A DNA stretch of 64,000 bases from an uncultured Akkermansia sp. (GCA_900548895.1 URLZ01000007.1:6329-70328); one strand, 5' to 3'; positions 51,798-61,620 are shown, counted from the first letter of the stretch. Made by a program: numbers and translations. Notes: generated from the sequence alone by a model not told the origin.

Positions 51798-51922
51798 GGT
51801 AAAGGGGACGACACCGCGGACGGCAGATTCGCTCAATAACAAACAGATTTTTTTTCATTCCCCGCCCGCTGTTTCCTGAACAAACGCCGGAGGAAAAGCC
51901 GAAGGAGGGGGTAGACTGAGCC

Positions 51923-52651
51923 TCACTCCACGTCAATCGTCACCACCGTCGTGTTGTCCGCCGCCTCGAGGCCGAGGTTGCGGCAGGCCTCCACGATGAG
52001 CGAAGCCAGCGGAGCGCTGTGATCGCCGAGCAACTGCCGCGTCGAAAGAGGCAGAGAAGTCGGCTGCAGCAAATCATCCGTCCCGTCCGTGGCGAGGATG
52101 ATGCGATCGTGAGGCAAGAGCAAATAGGGCGTCGGCGGCGCATCCACCATGGGAATGCGCTCACCCGTCAGCGCCGAGCGCAGCTCGTGGCCGCGGCTCA
52201 TCGCCTCGGCATGCGCCATGGTGCCCGCCTGCACGAACTCCTGATAGACCGCGCGCATCGAGTGATCTGCATTGAGGCGCACGAGGCGCTTGTTGCGCCA
52301 GACGAAGAGAGGCGAATCGCCCACGCTCACCCACCACAGCACCCCCGCCCCGACAAAGGCCGCCAGCAAGGTCGTGCCGCCGAAGACCCCCGCGCGCTCG
52401 CAGACATCCCCCACAGCCTCATTCGCGTCCTCCAGCGCCCAGCAGAGCCTCTCGGAAACCGAACCCTCTGAGCGCTCCTCGAAGGCCGCCACAAACTCAT
52501 CGGCCGCGCGCCGGGCCGAGCTCGCCCCGCAGGCATGCCCGCCCATGCCGTCGCAGACGACGGCGAGCAACCCGTTGGGGTAACATCTGACGACGTAGGC
52601 GTCCTCCTGCTTTTTCCGCCGTCCGATCCACTGAGCAATGTGCGCCTTCAT
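51923..52651 (-). CDS. PP2C-type protein phosphatase
   Basis: 242 residues. Metal-dependent Ser/Thr phosphatase with the bacterial PP2C motif set: GRRKKQEDAYVV, LLAVVCDGMGGHACG, WWVSVGDSPLFVW, LNADHSM, LPHDRIILATDGTDDLL and LEAADNTTVVTIDV. The aspartates for two metal ions are all present. One of the few genes with a strong ribosome-binding site (AAGGAG, 5 bases from ATG). No kinase is adjacent. Confidence 0.92.
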   Translation of the reverse strand: MKAHIAQWIGRRKKQEDAYVVRCYPNGLLAVVCDGMGGHACGASSARRAADEFVAAFEERSEGSVSERLCWALEDANEAVGDVCERAGVFGGTTLLAAFVGAGVLWWVSVGDSPLFVWRNKRLVRLNADHSMRAVYQEFVQAGTMAHAEAMSRGHELRSALTGERIPMVDAPPTPYLLLPHDRIILATDGTDDLLQPTSLPLSTRQLLGDHSAPLASLIVEACRNLGLEAADNTTVVTIDVE

Positions 52652-52678
52652 GAGACTCCTTCCCTAGCATAAAATGAA

Positions 52679-52707
52679 CCCCGGAGCAAGGATAAACTGC
52701 TCCGGGG
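52679..52707 (-). terminator. Terminator of lysS
   Basis: Ten-bp perfect stem CCCCGGAGCA/TGCTCCGGGG with a 9-base loop; TTCATTTTAT follows on the minus strand. Confidence 0.8.
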
Positions 52708-52723
52708 CCCACGAAAGACGATC

Positions 52724-54205
52724 TCAGGCGCGGGATTTGAGCTGAGGGAAGAGAATAACGTCTCTCACCGAGCCGGCACCCGTCAGCAGCATACAGAGGC
52801 GATCAATGCCGATGCCGATGCCGCCGGCGCTGGGCATGCCGGACTCCAGCGTCTCGACGAAGTCGTAGTCGATCTTCTGCGTCTCCTCGCCCGCCTGATG
52901 CTTGAGGCGCTCCAGCTGCTCCACGGGGTCATTCTGCTCCGAATAGCCCGGGCAGATCTCCTGACCGTTCATCACCAGCTCAAAGACATCCACCACCTCG
53001 GGATTCTCGGGGTTCGCCTTGGCCAGCGGCACGAGATCGCGGGCGACGTGGCAGACGAAGAGCGGGTTCACCTGCTTCTCCTCCACCAACTTCTCGTAGA
53101 CCTGCTGCGTCACCCCCGTGTCATCGAGCTGCTCGCCGATTTGCACCTGCAGCTGCTCCACGGCGCGCGTGCGGCGCTGCTCGGGCGTCAGCTCGAACCA
53201 GTCATCGCCGGCCACCTCGCGCACGAGGTCGTTGTAGTCCGCGCGGCGCCAGGGGCGCGTGAGATCAACCGTCCAACGCAGATTGCCCTCGTCGTCGAAC
53301 TGATCAAACTTCAGCGTGCCGAACACCTTCTGAGCAATCGTCGTGATCATCTCCTCCATCATGTCGGCCATCGTCTCGTAGTCACCACCGGCCTCGTAGA
53401 CCTCCAGCACCGTGAACTCCGGGTTGTGGCGTCGATCCACACCCTCGTTGCGGAAATTGCGGTTGAGCTCGTAGACCTTCGGGAAGCCGCCCACCAGCAA
53501 ACGCTTGAGGAACAGCTCCGGCGCAATGCGCAGCGTCACCTCCTTCTTGAGCGCGTTGTAATAGGACTCGAAGGGCTTGGCCGCAGCCCCGCCCGCCACA
53601 TCCTGCAGCATCGGCGTCTCCACCTCCAGGAAGCCGCGGGCATTGAGATAATCGCGAATCTCGCGCACAATGCGCGAGCGCGCCACGAAGCGACGCGCAC
53701 TCTCCTCATTGCTCATGAGGTCGAGGTGGCGGCGGCGGTAGCGCATATCGGCATCCGCCAAGCCGTGATACTTGTCCGGCATCGGGCGCAGAGCCTTCGA
53801 GAGCAGCTTGAAGGCATCCACGCGCACCGAGGGCTCGCCCGTGCGCGTCACGAAGGTCTCACCCTCAATGCCGACCCAGTCACCGCGCTCCAAAAGCTTC
53901 CAGAGCGCCCACGACTCCTCCGAGCAGGACTTCTTCGTGAGCATGCACTGCACCGAGCCGCACACATCACCCACCGTGAAAAACTGCGTGCGCCCCATAT
54001 CGCGCAGCGCCGTAATGCGGCCGAGAAACTTCACCTGTTTACCCTCCTGAAAATCCGCCTTGATTTCCGCCGGAGTCGTAGTGATATCGAACCGCCCGCC
54101 ATAGGGATTGACCCCCAGAGCGCGGATCTTGCTCACCTTCTCACGGCGCACGGCAATCAGTTCCTCCTCAGAGGAACCCGGAGCAGTATGAGGTGCATCT
54201 GACAT
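52724..54205 (-). CDS. lysS: Lysyl-tRNA synthetase, class II
   Basis: 493 residues, normal for LysS. N-terminal OB-fold (about 50-155, QVKFLGRITALRDMGRTQFFTV), then class II core: motif 2 NRNFRNEGVDRRHNPEFTVLE, and motif 3 GGIGIGIDRLCMLLTG. Also typical are RRRHLDLMSNEESARRFVARSRIV and FELVMNGQEICPGYSEQNDP. The start is nine bases after a perfect -10 box. Confidence 0.97.
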   Translation of the reverse strand: MSDAPHTAPGSSEEELIAVRREKVSKIRALGVNPYGGRFDITTTPAEIKADFQEGKQVKFLGRITALRDMGRTQFFTVGDVCGSVQCMLTKKSCSEESWALWKLLERGDWVGIEGETFVTRTGEPSVRVDAFKLLSKALRPMPDKYHGLADADMRYRRRHLDLMSNEESARRFVARSRIVREIRDYLNARGFLEVETPMLQDVAGGAAAKPFESYYNALKKEVTLRIAPELFLKRLLVGGFPKVYELNRNFRNEGVDRRHNPEFTVLEVYEAGGDYETMADMMEEMITTIAQKVFGTLKFDQFDDEGNLRWTVDLTRPWRRADYNDLVREVAGDDWFELTPEQRRTRAVEQLQVQIGEQLDDTGVTQQVYEKLVEEKQVNPLFVCHVARDLVPLAKANPENPEVVDVFELVMNGQEICPGYSEQNDPVEQLERLKHQAGEETQKIDYDFVETLESGMPSAGGIGIGIDRLCMLLTGAGSVRDVILFPQLKSRA

Positions 54206-54214
54206 AGCGCGGCT

Positions 54215-54242
54215 ATTATACGCGCCCGCGGGCGAAAAGCCA
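54215..54242 (-). promoter_or_regulatory. Promoter of lysS, near-leaderless
   Basis: Perfect TATAAT on the minus strand 9 bases before the ATG; the -35 is weak (TGGCTT at 16 bases). Confidence 0.6.
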
Positions 54243-54397
54243 GCCTAAATTCTGCGGCTTGGCAGAAAAACGAGCAGTCGAAGCCGGCAGAGACTCCCGC
54301 ACCGCCGACCGCCCCCCCCTGTCAGCGAATCAGCTCAAAGGTGGGACAAAAACACCTGCGAAAGCGAAGACAAACTCTTGGGGGTGCGGCAAACATA

Positions 54398-54415
54398 GCC
54401 CGAGAGATCTCGGGC
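54398..54415 (-). terminator. Palindrome after the peptide-permease operon
   Basis: GCCCGAGAGATCTCGGGC is a perfect 18-base palindrome about 65 bases past the operon's last stop codon. It can form a hairpin; TATGTTTG follows on the minus strand. Confidence 0.6.
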
Positions 54416-54480
54416 GCCCCACCCGACCACTGCATCCTCGTCCGCCAAACACCTCGTCCGACAACTGCCGCCGCGGGTGC

Positions 54481-55434
54481 TCAATCGCGCGACGAGCGCG
54501 GATCGAGCGCATCGCGCAAGCCGTCGCCGAGAAAATTGAGCGCCAGCAGCGTCAGACAAAAACAGAGCGAGGGAAAAATGAGCAGCTCCGGCGTCACCTC
54601 CATGCGATCCGCCCCCTCCTTGATGAGCGTCCCCCAAGAGGAGTTGGGCGCCTTCACCCCAAGGCCGATGAAACTCAGCGTCGACTCCGTCAGGATGATG
54701 CCCGGCACCGCCAGCGTCGTGTACACCACCACCGTCCCCATCAGATTCGGCGCGATGTGGCGCAGCAGAATGCGCAGATGCCCCAGCCCCAGCGAGCGAG
54801 CCGCCAGCACATACTCGCGCGACTTGATCTCCATCGTCTGCGTGCGCACAATGCGCGCCAGCGTCAGCCAGCCCAGCGCCCCGATCGCAATGAAGAGCGG
54901 TACGAGCCCCAAGATCGGCGCCACCGTCTCGCGCGGCAGGCCGAGCGACTCGACCATCCATTGCGTCAGCCGCTGACTCGGCTCCTCAATGCTCAGCGAA
55001 AACACAATCACGAGCACCATGAACGGCAGAGCAAAGAGCACATCCACCGCCCGCATCATCAACGCATCCGTTCGCCCCCCCACATAGCCCGAAATCAACC
55101 CGTAAATCACACCGATCACCAGCGCCACCCCCGTCGCCACCACACCCACCAGCAGCGAAATCCGGCCACCGTAGAGCACGCGAGCCAGCAGATCGCGCCC
55201 CAGCTGATCCGTGCCGAAAGGATGCTCCCAGCTGCAATTGGCCGCAATGTCGGCGAGGTTCGTCGCGTTCGGGTTCGCGATGAAGGGGAAGAGCGGCAGC
55301 ACGAAGCAGGCCAGCACCATGAGCAGCAGAAACACCAGCGACGCCATCGCCGCCCGGTTGCGGCACAAGCGCGCACGGGCATCATCCCAGAGCGAGCGCC
55401 CCGCCTCAAATCTTTTCGCAGAAGCCTTCATCAT
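54481..55434 (-). CDS. Peptide ABC transporter permease (OppC/DppC type)
   Basis: 317 residues, inner membrane. The N-terminal part carries the OppC_N helix (AAMASLVFLLLMVLACFVLPLF) and WEHPFGTDQLGRDLLARVLYGGRISLLVG. The core includes the EAA loop region AARSLGLGHLRILLRHIAPNLMGTVVV and the C-terminal LNFLGDGLRDALDPR typical of DppC/OppC. It is the last gene of a three-gene operon and starts 9 bases after the partner permease. Confidence 0.93.
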   Translation of the reverse strand: MMKASAKRFEAGRSLWDDARARLCRNRAAMASLVFLLLMVLACFVLPLFPFIANPNATNLADIAANCSWEHPFGTDQLGRDLLARVLYGGRISLLVGVVATGVALVIGVIYGLISGYVGGRTDALMMRAVDVLFALPFMVLVIVFSLSIEEPSQRLTQWMVESLGLPRETVAPILGLVPLFIAIGALGWLTLARIVRTQTMEIKSREYVLAARSLGLGHLRILLRHIAPNLMGTVVVYTTLAVPGIILTESTLSFIGLGVKAPNSSWGTLIKEGADRMEVTPELLIFPSLCFCLTLLALNFLGDGLRDALDPRSSRD

Positions 55435-55443
55435 ACCGAAACA

Positions 55444-56373
55444 TCACACCGTTCCCTCGGCGCGCAGCCGAGGATTGAGATAGAGCAGCAGCAGATCCAC
55501 CGCCAAGTTCGCCAGCACAATCAGCACCCCGTAGCAGAGCACCAGCCCCTGAATCAGGAAGTAATCGCGATCCGTCGTCGCGTTGACGAAGTGCAGCCCC
55601 ATGCCCGGCACCTGAAAACAAGTCTCCACCACGAAAGAGCCCGTGATGAGAGCCGCGAAGGCCGGGCCGAGATACGACACGGCCGGCAGCAGACCACTGC
55701 GCAGCGCATGCACAAAGAGCACGCGCAGCGGGCGACAGCCCTTCGCCCGCGCCGTGCGGATGAAATCCTGCGTCAGCACCTCCGCCATGCCCCCGCGCGT
55801 CAGACGCGCCAGATACGCCGCATTGATCAGCCCGAGCGTCAGCGCCGGCAGCAGCGCGCAGAGCGGATCATCCCAGCCCGCCACACTCAGCCCCGGCACG
55901 TGCATCCCCAGCGTCAGCCCCAGCACCGGTGCAATCACGAAGGCCGGCAGACAAATCCCCGCCATCGCCAGACACATCACCAGCGCATCCGGCCAGCGGT
56001 TGCGGTAGCAGGCCGCCAGCATCCCCGCCGGGATACCAACACCCACCGCAATGAGCATCCCCAGCACCCCCAGCAGAAGAGACACCGGGAAAGCCTGTGC
56101 AATAATCTCACTGACCTGCACCCCCTCACGCACCAACGACGGGCCGAAATCCCCGTGCAGCAAAATCCCCTTCCAGTAGTTCGCGTACTGCACCAGCGGC
56201 CCCTCATCGAGGCCATAGAGCGACTGCAACTGCGCCATCACGTGCTCCGGCAGCTTGCGCTCCCCCAAAAAGGGATTACCCGGCAGCAGGCGCACCAGAA
56301 AGAACGTCAGCGTCTGGAGCACGAAAATTACCCCGACGCCCTGCGCCAAGCGCTTCAGCAGCAAGCGCATCAT
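55444..56373 (-). CDS. Peptide ABC transporter permease (OppB/DppB type)
   Basis: 309 residues. It opens with LLLKRLAQGVGVIFVLQTLTFFLVRLLPGNPF, the standard OppB/DppB first helix. Later segments include YANYWKGILLHGDFGPSL, LLLGVLGMLIAVGVGIPAGMLAA and the EAA loop ARAKGCRPLRVLFVHALRSGLLPAVSYLGP. It overlaps the solute-binding protein gene by 4 bases (ATGA). Confidence 0.93.
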   Translation of the reverse strand: MMRLLLKRLAQGVGVIFVLQTLTFFLVRLLPGNPFLGERKLPEHVMAQLQSLYGLDEGPLVQYANYWKGILLHGDFGPSLVREGVQVSEIIAQAFPVSLLLGVLGMLIAVGVGIPAGMLAACYRNRWPDALVMCLAMAGICLPAFVIAPVLGLTLGMHVPGLSVAGWDDPLCALLPALTLGLINAAYLARLTRGGMAEVLTQDFIRTARAKGCRPLRVLFVHALRSGLLPAVSYLGPAFAALITGSFVVETCFQVPGMGLHFVNATTDRDYFLIQGLVLCYGVLIVLANLAVDLLLLYLNPRLRAEGTV

Positions 56374-58049
56374 CGCCCGGCCCTCCCCTCTTCCTCCGCG
56401 TCCGCGGCCACTGCGGCACCCGCCGGCAGCAGCTCCACCGCATCCAGCGGATGATTATCCAGCATCAGCGGGAACCAGCCCCGCACCCGCGGACTCTTCA
56501 AATACGTGCGCTCACTCCAGTAGAGCGGAATCACCGGCTGCTGTTCAAGCATCAGGCGCTCCGCCCGGCGCAGGCAGTCCAAACGCAGCCCCGCGTCCGC
56601 CGAAGAGCGAGCCTGCTGCACCAGCGCATCGAAGGCCGGCTCACGCCACCCCGTGCAATTATTGCCGCTGCCGCTGCACCAAAGCTCCACGAACGTCGCC
56701 GGATCCAGATAATCCCCGCTCCACGACGAAGATGAAATATCGTAGTCTCGGCTCTGCTGCGCCGCCTTGTAGGCCGACCACTCGCAGGAGCGAATCTCCA
56801 CATGCACCCCCAGCACCCGTGCCCACATCGCCTGAATCGTCTCCGCCATCAGCCGCTGCACGTCGCGGGACGAGGTCATCAACTCCAGCGCCGGGAAACC
56901 GCGCCCCCCCGGATAGCCCGCCTCAGCCAGCAGGCGTCGAGCCTCCTGCTCGCGCTCCGCCTGCGAGCGGCGCGACTCCCCGCCGTCACCCGCATCATAG
57001 CCGCCCCCCGGCGGCGTCAGCGCGAAGGCCACCTTGCCCGCACCGCGCACCACGCGCCCCACCAACTCCTCGCGATCAATCGCCAGCGAAAGCGCGCGGC
57101 GCACCCGGCGATCCGTCAGCGGAGCCCGCGTCGTGTTGAGGCGGTAAAAAATCGAGCAGTAGTAATCATCGCGGCAAAACTCCTCGGGAGCGCGGCGCTG
57201 CGCCATCTCCAGCATCTCCGGCGGCACATTGTTCGTAATATGCAACTTACCGCCGAAATACATCCGCGTCTCCGTGTACCCATTCACCACCGGCAAAAAA
57301 CACACCCCCGCATTCTTCACCTCCCCGGCGCGCCAGTAAGAGCGATTCGGCCTCACCAGCAAATGATCATTGAACACCCGCTCCGCCAGCACATACGCCC
57401 CATTGCCCACCCAGCAGCCCGGGCGCGTCCAGGCACTGCGGCGATCCAGCATCCCGCCCTGCGCCTCCACCGCATGCTCCGGCACCGGGAACCACGTAAA
57501 ATGCAGCAGCAACTGCAGGAAATGCGGCATCGGCCCCGTCAGCGACAACACCAGCGTGCGATCATCCGGCGCCTTCACCCCCACCGCATCCCAGTCACCC
57601 TCCCCGCGATTGTACGCCTCAGCCCCCCGCAGCACATAGAGCATCTCCGCATACTTCCCGCCGAAAGACGGATGCAGCAGGCGGCGATACGCGTACACAA
57701 AATCACCCGACCGCACCGGCCGCCCGTCACTCCAGAGCGCCTCCCGCAGGTGAAACACCCACACACTCGCATCCTCATTGTGCTGCCAGCTCTCCGCCAT
57801 TCCCGGGAGCACACAGCCATCCCGCCGCGCATCCGGGCGCACAAGCCCCTCCAGCAAAGCCGAAATAATCTTGCCGTCGGCCACCGACGTCGCCTTGTGC
57901 GGATCCAGATTCTGAGGCTCCTGATTATTGCCGACCACCAGCAGCCCCTCATCCGCGCGGCGATCCGCCGACGAGCGACCATCGCCGCAGGCCGAGCAAA
58001 AACAGGCCAGCAGAACGGCAAGCGACAGGCGGCGCAACGCAAACATCAT
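56370..58049 (-). CDS. Peptide-binding lipoprotein, solute-binding protein family 5
   Basis: 559 residues. Lipoprotein signal MMFALRRLSLAVLLACFCSAC. The mature protein shows family 5 features: NNQEPQNLDPHKATSVADGKIISALLEGL, AESWQHNEDASVWVFHLREALWSDGRPVRSGDFVYAYRRLL, RRALSLAIDREELVGRVV, PLYWSERTYLKSPRVRGW. It should bind oligopeptides outside the inner membrane and pass them to the two permeases encoded next. The start is the ATG seven bases after a TAGAAT box. No ATPase genes follow, so a shared OppD/OppF pair must come from elsewhere. Confidence 0.93.
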   Translation of the reverse strand: MMFALRRLSLAVLLACFCSACGDGRSSADRRADEGLLVVGNNQEPQNLDPHKATSVADGKIISALLEGLVRPDARRDGCVLPGMAESWQHNEDASVWVFHLREALWSDGRPVRSGDFVYAYRRLLHPSFGGKYAEMLYVLRGAEAYNRGEGDWDAVGVKAPDDRTLVLSLTGPMPHFLQLLLHFTWFPVPEHAVEAQGGMLDRRSAWTRPGCWVGNGAYVLAERVFNDHLLVRPNRSYWRAGEVKNAGVCFLPVVNGYTETRMYFGGKLHITNNVPPEMLEMAQRRAPEEFCRDDYYCSIFYRLNTTRAPLTDRRVRRALSLAIDREELVGRVVRGAGKVAFALTPPGGGYDAGDGGESRRSQAEREQEARRLLAEAGYPGGRGFPALELMTSSRDVQRLMAETIQAMWARVLGVHVEIRSCEWSAYKAAQQSRDYDISSSSWSGDYLDPATFVELWCSGSGNNCTGWREPAFDALVQQARSSADAGLRLDCLRRAERLMLEQQPVIPLYWSERTYLKSPRVRGWFPLMLDNHPLDAVELLPAGAAVAADAEEEGRAGR

Positions 58050-58056
58050 GCGCAGC

Positions 58057-58085
58057 ATTCTAGCACGAGCACCCGCCGCCTGCAA
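58057..58085 (-). promoter_or_regulatory. Promoter of the peptide-uptake operon, leaderless
   Basis: TTGCAG, 17 bases, TAGAAT on the minus strand; 7 bases to the ATG. Confidence 0.75.
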
Positions 58086-58157
58086 GCCCCGAGACCCCTG
58101 CCGCAACCTCCCAACACCCCGAACGCTGCGAAAAAAACATCATGCACCACTAATCGC

Positions 58158-58187
58158 TTGCACCCCCTCCCCCCTTCGTGATACAGT
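58158..58187 (+). promoter_or_regulatory. Promoter of the dsbD-like gene, leaderless
   Basis: TTGCAC, 18 bases, TACAGT; 6 bases to the ATG. Confidence 0.65.
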
Positions 58188-58193
58188 GCATCC

Positions 58194-60632
58194 ATGAGCA
58201 ATCTTTGCACCCTCATCGCAGGGCTGAGCCTCCTGGCAACAGCCGCCACCGCCCAGCTTGCCCCCGCCCCCGGGCAGACCGGCACCCTGCCCGGCTTCGG
58301 CCTCGGAGCCATGCCCGGCAACGAAGAGCCGGCACCCTCCAAAGTCAGCCTCAGCGCCCTGTCCAGCGTGCAAGCCTACGAAACCGGCAAAGCCTTCTAC
58401 ATCGCCGCCGAAGCCCAAATCGAAGCCCCCTGGCACGCCTACTTCCGCAACCCCGGCTCCACCGGCCTGCCCACCGAACTCAGCCTGCAAGCCCCGGAAG
58501 GCTTCCGCGTCGAAGGCCCCTACTGGCAGCTCCCCCACCGCGTCGAAGGCCTCTACACCAGCTACGCCTACGAACAGAAAGCCATCGTCATCTGGAAACT
58601 CACCCCCGAAGCCGCCGCCCCCGCCGAAGCCACCTTCCGCATCAGCGGCATGACCCAGCTCTGCTGTGAAACCGGCTGCGACCAGCCCACCGACATCAAC
58701 ACCGAGCTCAGCCTCACCCGCGGCACCGCCGCCCCCAACCCCGACTGGCAAGACCGTGAGAAACAAGTTGAAGTCCTCGGCGACAGCCCCCTGAGCATCA
58801 CCGCCACGCAGAACGCCGACAGCGTCACCCTCACCATCAACGGCGCCGGCACCATCAACAACGCCTACTTCTTCTCCAACGACAGCAACATCGCCCCCCA
58901 GCTCGAGCAAAAGCTCAGCCAAAACGGCGACAGCTACACCCTCACCCTGCCGCGCAACGACGGCAGCGACATGCTCTACCCCCTCGCGGACGAAGAGCAG
59001 AAAGGCAAACCCCTCAGCCGCATCTCCGGCCTGCTGAGCTATAACGACAAATTCTGCACCGTCAACATCAACCTCAGCCAGCCCGGCGCCGCCACCCAAC
59101 CCGCAGCCCCCGGCGCAGCCGATACACCCCCGAATAGCGACAACTCCGGCAACACCGGCACAGCCGACACCCCCGCCGACGCCGCGCCGGCCACCGATCA
59201 AGCCGCGGCACCCGCCGACACCCAAACCGCCAGCTCTGCGAAAGCTGACACCCCCAGCGCCGCCACCCCTGAAGCCCCCGCCACCGGCAGCGGCATGCCC
59301 ACCGGCTTCCTGACCGTCATCGGCTCCCTCTTCCTCGGCGGCCTCATCCTCAACCTCATGCCCTGCGTCTTCCCCGTCATCGGCCTCAAAATCATGAGCT
59401 TCGTCGAAATGGGCGGCGGCAACCGGCGCAAAGTCTTCCTGCACTCCCTCGCCTTCACCCTCGGCATCCTCGTCTCCTTCTGGATCCTCTCCCTGCTCAT
59501 CGTCATCTTCACCAACCTCGACACCTTCAGCCAACTCCCCTGGACCCAGTGGCTGCAAGCCATCATCAGCGACAGCGGCTCCGCCGAGCGCTCCTGGGCC
59601 GCCTGGATGCAGAACCCCTGGGTCGTCTACGTCCTCGTCCTGCTGCTCATCACCCTCGGCCTGAGCATGTTCGGACTCTTTGAAATCGGCGTCAGCGCCA
59701 CCGGAGCCGGCCAAAACCTCCAGAACAAAGGCGGCCTCACTGGCTCCTTCTTCCAAGGCCTCTTCGTCACCGTCGTCGCCACCCCCTGCAGCGGCCCCTG
59801 CCTCGGCACAGCCCTGCCGGCCGCCATGGCCATGCCCGGCATGTGGATGATCCTCGCCCTCACCTTCATGGCCCTCGGCCTCGCCTCCCCCTACATCGTC
59901 ATGGGCCTCTTCCCCTCACTCGCCAGCAAACTGCCCCGACCCGGCGCCTGGATGGAATCGCTCAAGCAAGCCCTCTCCTTCCTCCTCTTCGCCGCCGCAG
60001 GCTGGTTCCTCGTCGTCTACCTCGCCTTCGTCCCAGAAGCGGAAAGCGCCAAACTGCCGTGGATGCTCATGTCACTCGTCGTCTACTGCTCCGCCTGGTG
60101 GGTCTACGGCCGCTGGTGCCCCCTGTACCGCAGCAAGCGCACGCGCCTGATCGGGCTCATCGTCGCCCTCATCCTCGCCTTCGTCGGCGTGAAATACTCC
60201 ATGCCCGTCTTCCACTACGACAGCAATGAAGCCATCGAAGCCGCCAAGGGAGAAACCGGCTACATCCTCGCCCAAGGCGAACACCCCGTCTGGAACACCT
60301 GGAGCCCCGAACTCATGGCAAAAGCCCTCAGCGACGGGCACCCCGTCTACGTCGACTTCACCGCCGTCTGGTGCGGCACCTGCCAAGTCAACAAACAAGT
60401 CGCCTACACCCCCGAAGTCTGCGAACTCTTCGAGAAAAACGGCGTCGTCCTCATGCGGGCAGACAAAACCAAACCCAACCCCGTCATCGACGCCGAACTC
60501 AGACGCCTCAAGCGCGGCTCCGTCCCCACCAACGCCCTCTACATGCCCGCGCAGCCCTACGTCACCGCCGAAGTCCTCACCCCAGGCTACATGGTCAACT
60601 TCCTCAACGAGCACCTCGGCAACAAACCCTGA
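58194..60632 (+). CDS. DsbD-like thiol:disulfide interchange protein
   Basis: 812 residues. Signal peptide (SNLCTLIAGLSLLATAATA), a periplasmic DsbD-alpha-like domain (about 50-300, with GMTQLCCETGCDQPTDINTEL), an Ala/Pro/Thr-rich linker (about 300-370), the membrane electron carrier with LNLMPCVFPVIGLKIMSF and VATPCSGPCLGTAL (redox Cys pair), and a C-terminal thioredoxin domain with VDFTAVWCGTCQVNKQV. It carries electrons from cytoplasmic thioredoxin to periplasmic oxidised proteins. It is longer than E. coli DsbD because of the linker. Confidence 0.93.
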   Translation: MSNLCTLIAGLSLLATAATAQLAPAPGQTGTLPGFGLGAMPGNEEPAPSKVSLSALSSVQAYETGKAFYIAAEAQIEAPWHAYFRNPGSTGLPTELSLQAPEGFRVEGPYWQLPHRVEGLYTSYAYEQKAIVIWKLTPEAAAPAEATFRISGMTQLCCETGCDQPTDINTELSLTRGTAAPNPDWQDREKQVEVLGDSPLSITATQNADSVTLTINGAGTINNAYFFSNDSNIAPQLEQKLSQNGDSYTLTLPRNDGSDMLYPLADEEQKGKPLSRISGLLSYNDKFCTVNINLSQPGAATQPAAPGAADTPPNSDNSGNTGTADTPADAAPATDQAAAPADTQTASSAKADTPSAATPEAPATGSGMPTGFLTVIGSLFLGGLILNLMPCVFPVIGLKIMSFVEMGGGNRRKVFLHSLAFTLGILVSFWILSLLIVIFTNLDTFSQLPWTQWLQAIISDSGSAERSWAAWMQNPWVVYVLVLLLITLGLSMFGLFEIGVSATGAGQNLQNKGGLTGSFFQGLFVTVVATPCSGPCLGTALPAAMAMPGMWMILALTFMALGLASPYIVMGLFPSLASKLPRPGAWMESLKQALSFLLFAAAGWFLVVYLAFVPEAESAKLPWMLMSLVVYCSAWWVYGRWCPLYRSKRTRLIGLIVALILAFVGVKYSMPVFHYDSNEAIEAAKGETGYILAQGEHPVWNTWSPELMAKALSDGHPVYVDFTAVWCGTCQVNKQVAYTPEVCELFEKNGVVLMRADKTKPNPVIDAELRRLKRGSVPTNALYMPAQPYVTAEVLTPGYMVNFLNEHLGNKP

Positions 60633-60664
60633 ACAGCCCAACACAGAAACCTCAACAAACAACC

Positions 60665-60703
60665 GAGGCCGGGACGCCGAAAGGCGCCCGGCCTCCTTAT
60701 TTT
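60665..60703 (+). terminator. Terminator of the dsbD-like gene
   Basis: Nine-bp stem GAGGCCGGG/CCCGGCCTC continued, after one bulged A, by CGCC/GGCG with a GAAA loop, then CTTATTTTT. The remaining bases up to the HAD gene show nothing else. Confidence 0.92.
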
Positions 60704-60918
60704 TCGGACAAAGCCCCAATTTCGAACAAAGCCCCTAAGACCCATAAAGCCCCACGAGCCCCTCGGCGCGCCCCTACCGAGCCACCAAAAGCCCACACGC
60801 GCGCCCCGCGAGCACACCCCGACCTCAGAGAGGCGACCGCGGCTCAAGCGCAACACCACCGCGACCAGCCGCAGCGACACCGCCCCCCAGAAAGCCAAAA
60901 ATCAGCCTGCGACCAGAC

Positions 60919-61578
60919 TCAAAGCCCCTGCCCCTCCAGACACTCCTGCAAACGCGACAAACTCGGCAAACAGCGGCGCGCCCGCGAAAAATCAGAACCC
61001 GCCGTCATCCGGTTCGGAATCGCCACACAGGGAATCCCCGCATGAGCCGCTGAAATCGTCCCATTCTCCGAATCCTCCACCACCAAACACCCCTCCGCCG
61101 GCAAGCCCAAACAGCGCTGAGCCGCCAGAAACAGAGCCGGATCCGGCTTTACCGGAAACCCATCCGTCCGCGTAAACACCCCCTTGAAGCGATCCATAAT
61201 CCCGAGCCGCTCCAACCAGCCACCCACCCAGCGACGAGACGACGACGATGCCACCGTAAGAGCCACCCCGTGATCCCGGCACCAATCCAGCAACTCCAGT
61301 GCCCCCGGCATCAGCCCCTTCTCCGACAAATCCGCCTCAATCTGAGCCTGGCGACGCGGCGTCTCGCGCTCCCAATCGAAGCTCTTACCCGTCAACACCT
61401 CCAAATGCCGAGCCGGATCCCAGTGAGAATACCCCGCCCCCAGACAAGGCGCATACGTCTCAATCGAAAGCTGCTGCCCCTCCCGCTCATAAAGGCGCAC
61501 CCAAGACTGAAAAATCGCCCACTCCGTATCGACGAGAACACCGTCGAAATCAAAAATAATACCCAAAGTCCGCATCAT
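60919..61578 (-). CDS. HAD-superfamily phosphatase (beta-phosphoglucomutase-like)
   Basis: 219 residues. Motif I is FDFDGVLVD with the nucleophile Asp, motif II TVASSSSRRW, motif III Lys in GFPVKPDPALFLAA, motif IV VVEDSENGTISAAHAG. The cap domain is the small helical type of subclass IA, as in phosphoglycolate phosphatase and beta-PGM. Substrate unknown. It starts 42 bases after the lptF/G gene. The ATG one codon later is equally possible. Confidence 0.92.
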   Translation of the reverse strand: MMRTLGIIFDFDGVLVDTEWAIFQSWVRLYEREGQQLSIETYAPCLGAGYSHWDPARHLEVLTGKSFDWERETPRRQAQIEADLSEKGLMPGALELLDWCRDHGVALTVASSSSRRWVGGWLERLGIMDRFKGVFTRTDGFPVKPDPALFLAAQRCLGLPAEGCLVVEDSENGTISAAHAGIPCVAIPNRMTAGSDFSRARRCLPSLSRLQECLEGQGL

Positions 61579-61620
61579 AAAACCAGAACACACCCGCAGC
61601 CGCACCTGCCACCACCGCAC

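Noticed and set aside
54259..56454. 731-codon open frame opposite the peptide permease genes
   Set aside because: The product is Arg/Gln/His-rich nonsense; the opposite strand encodes clear OppB and OppC permeases.
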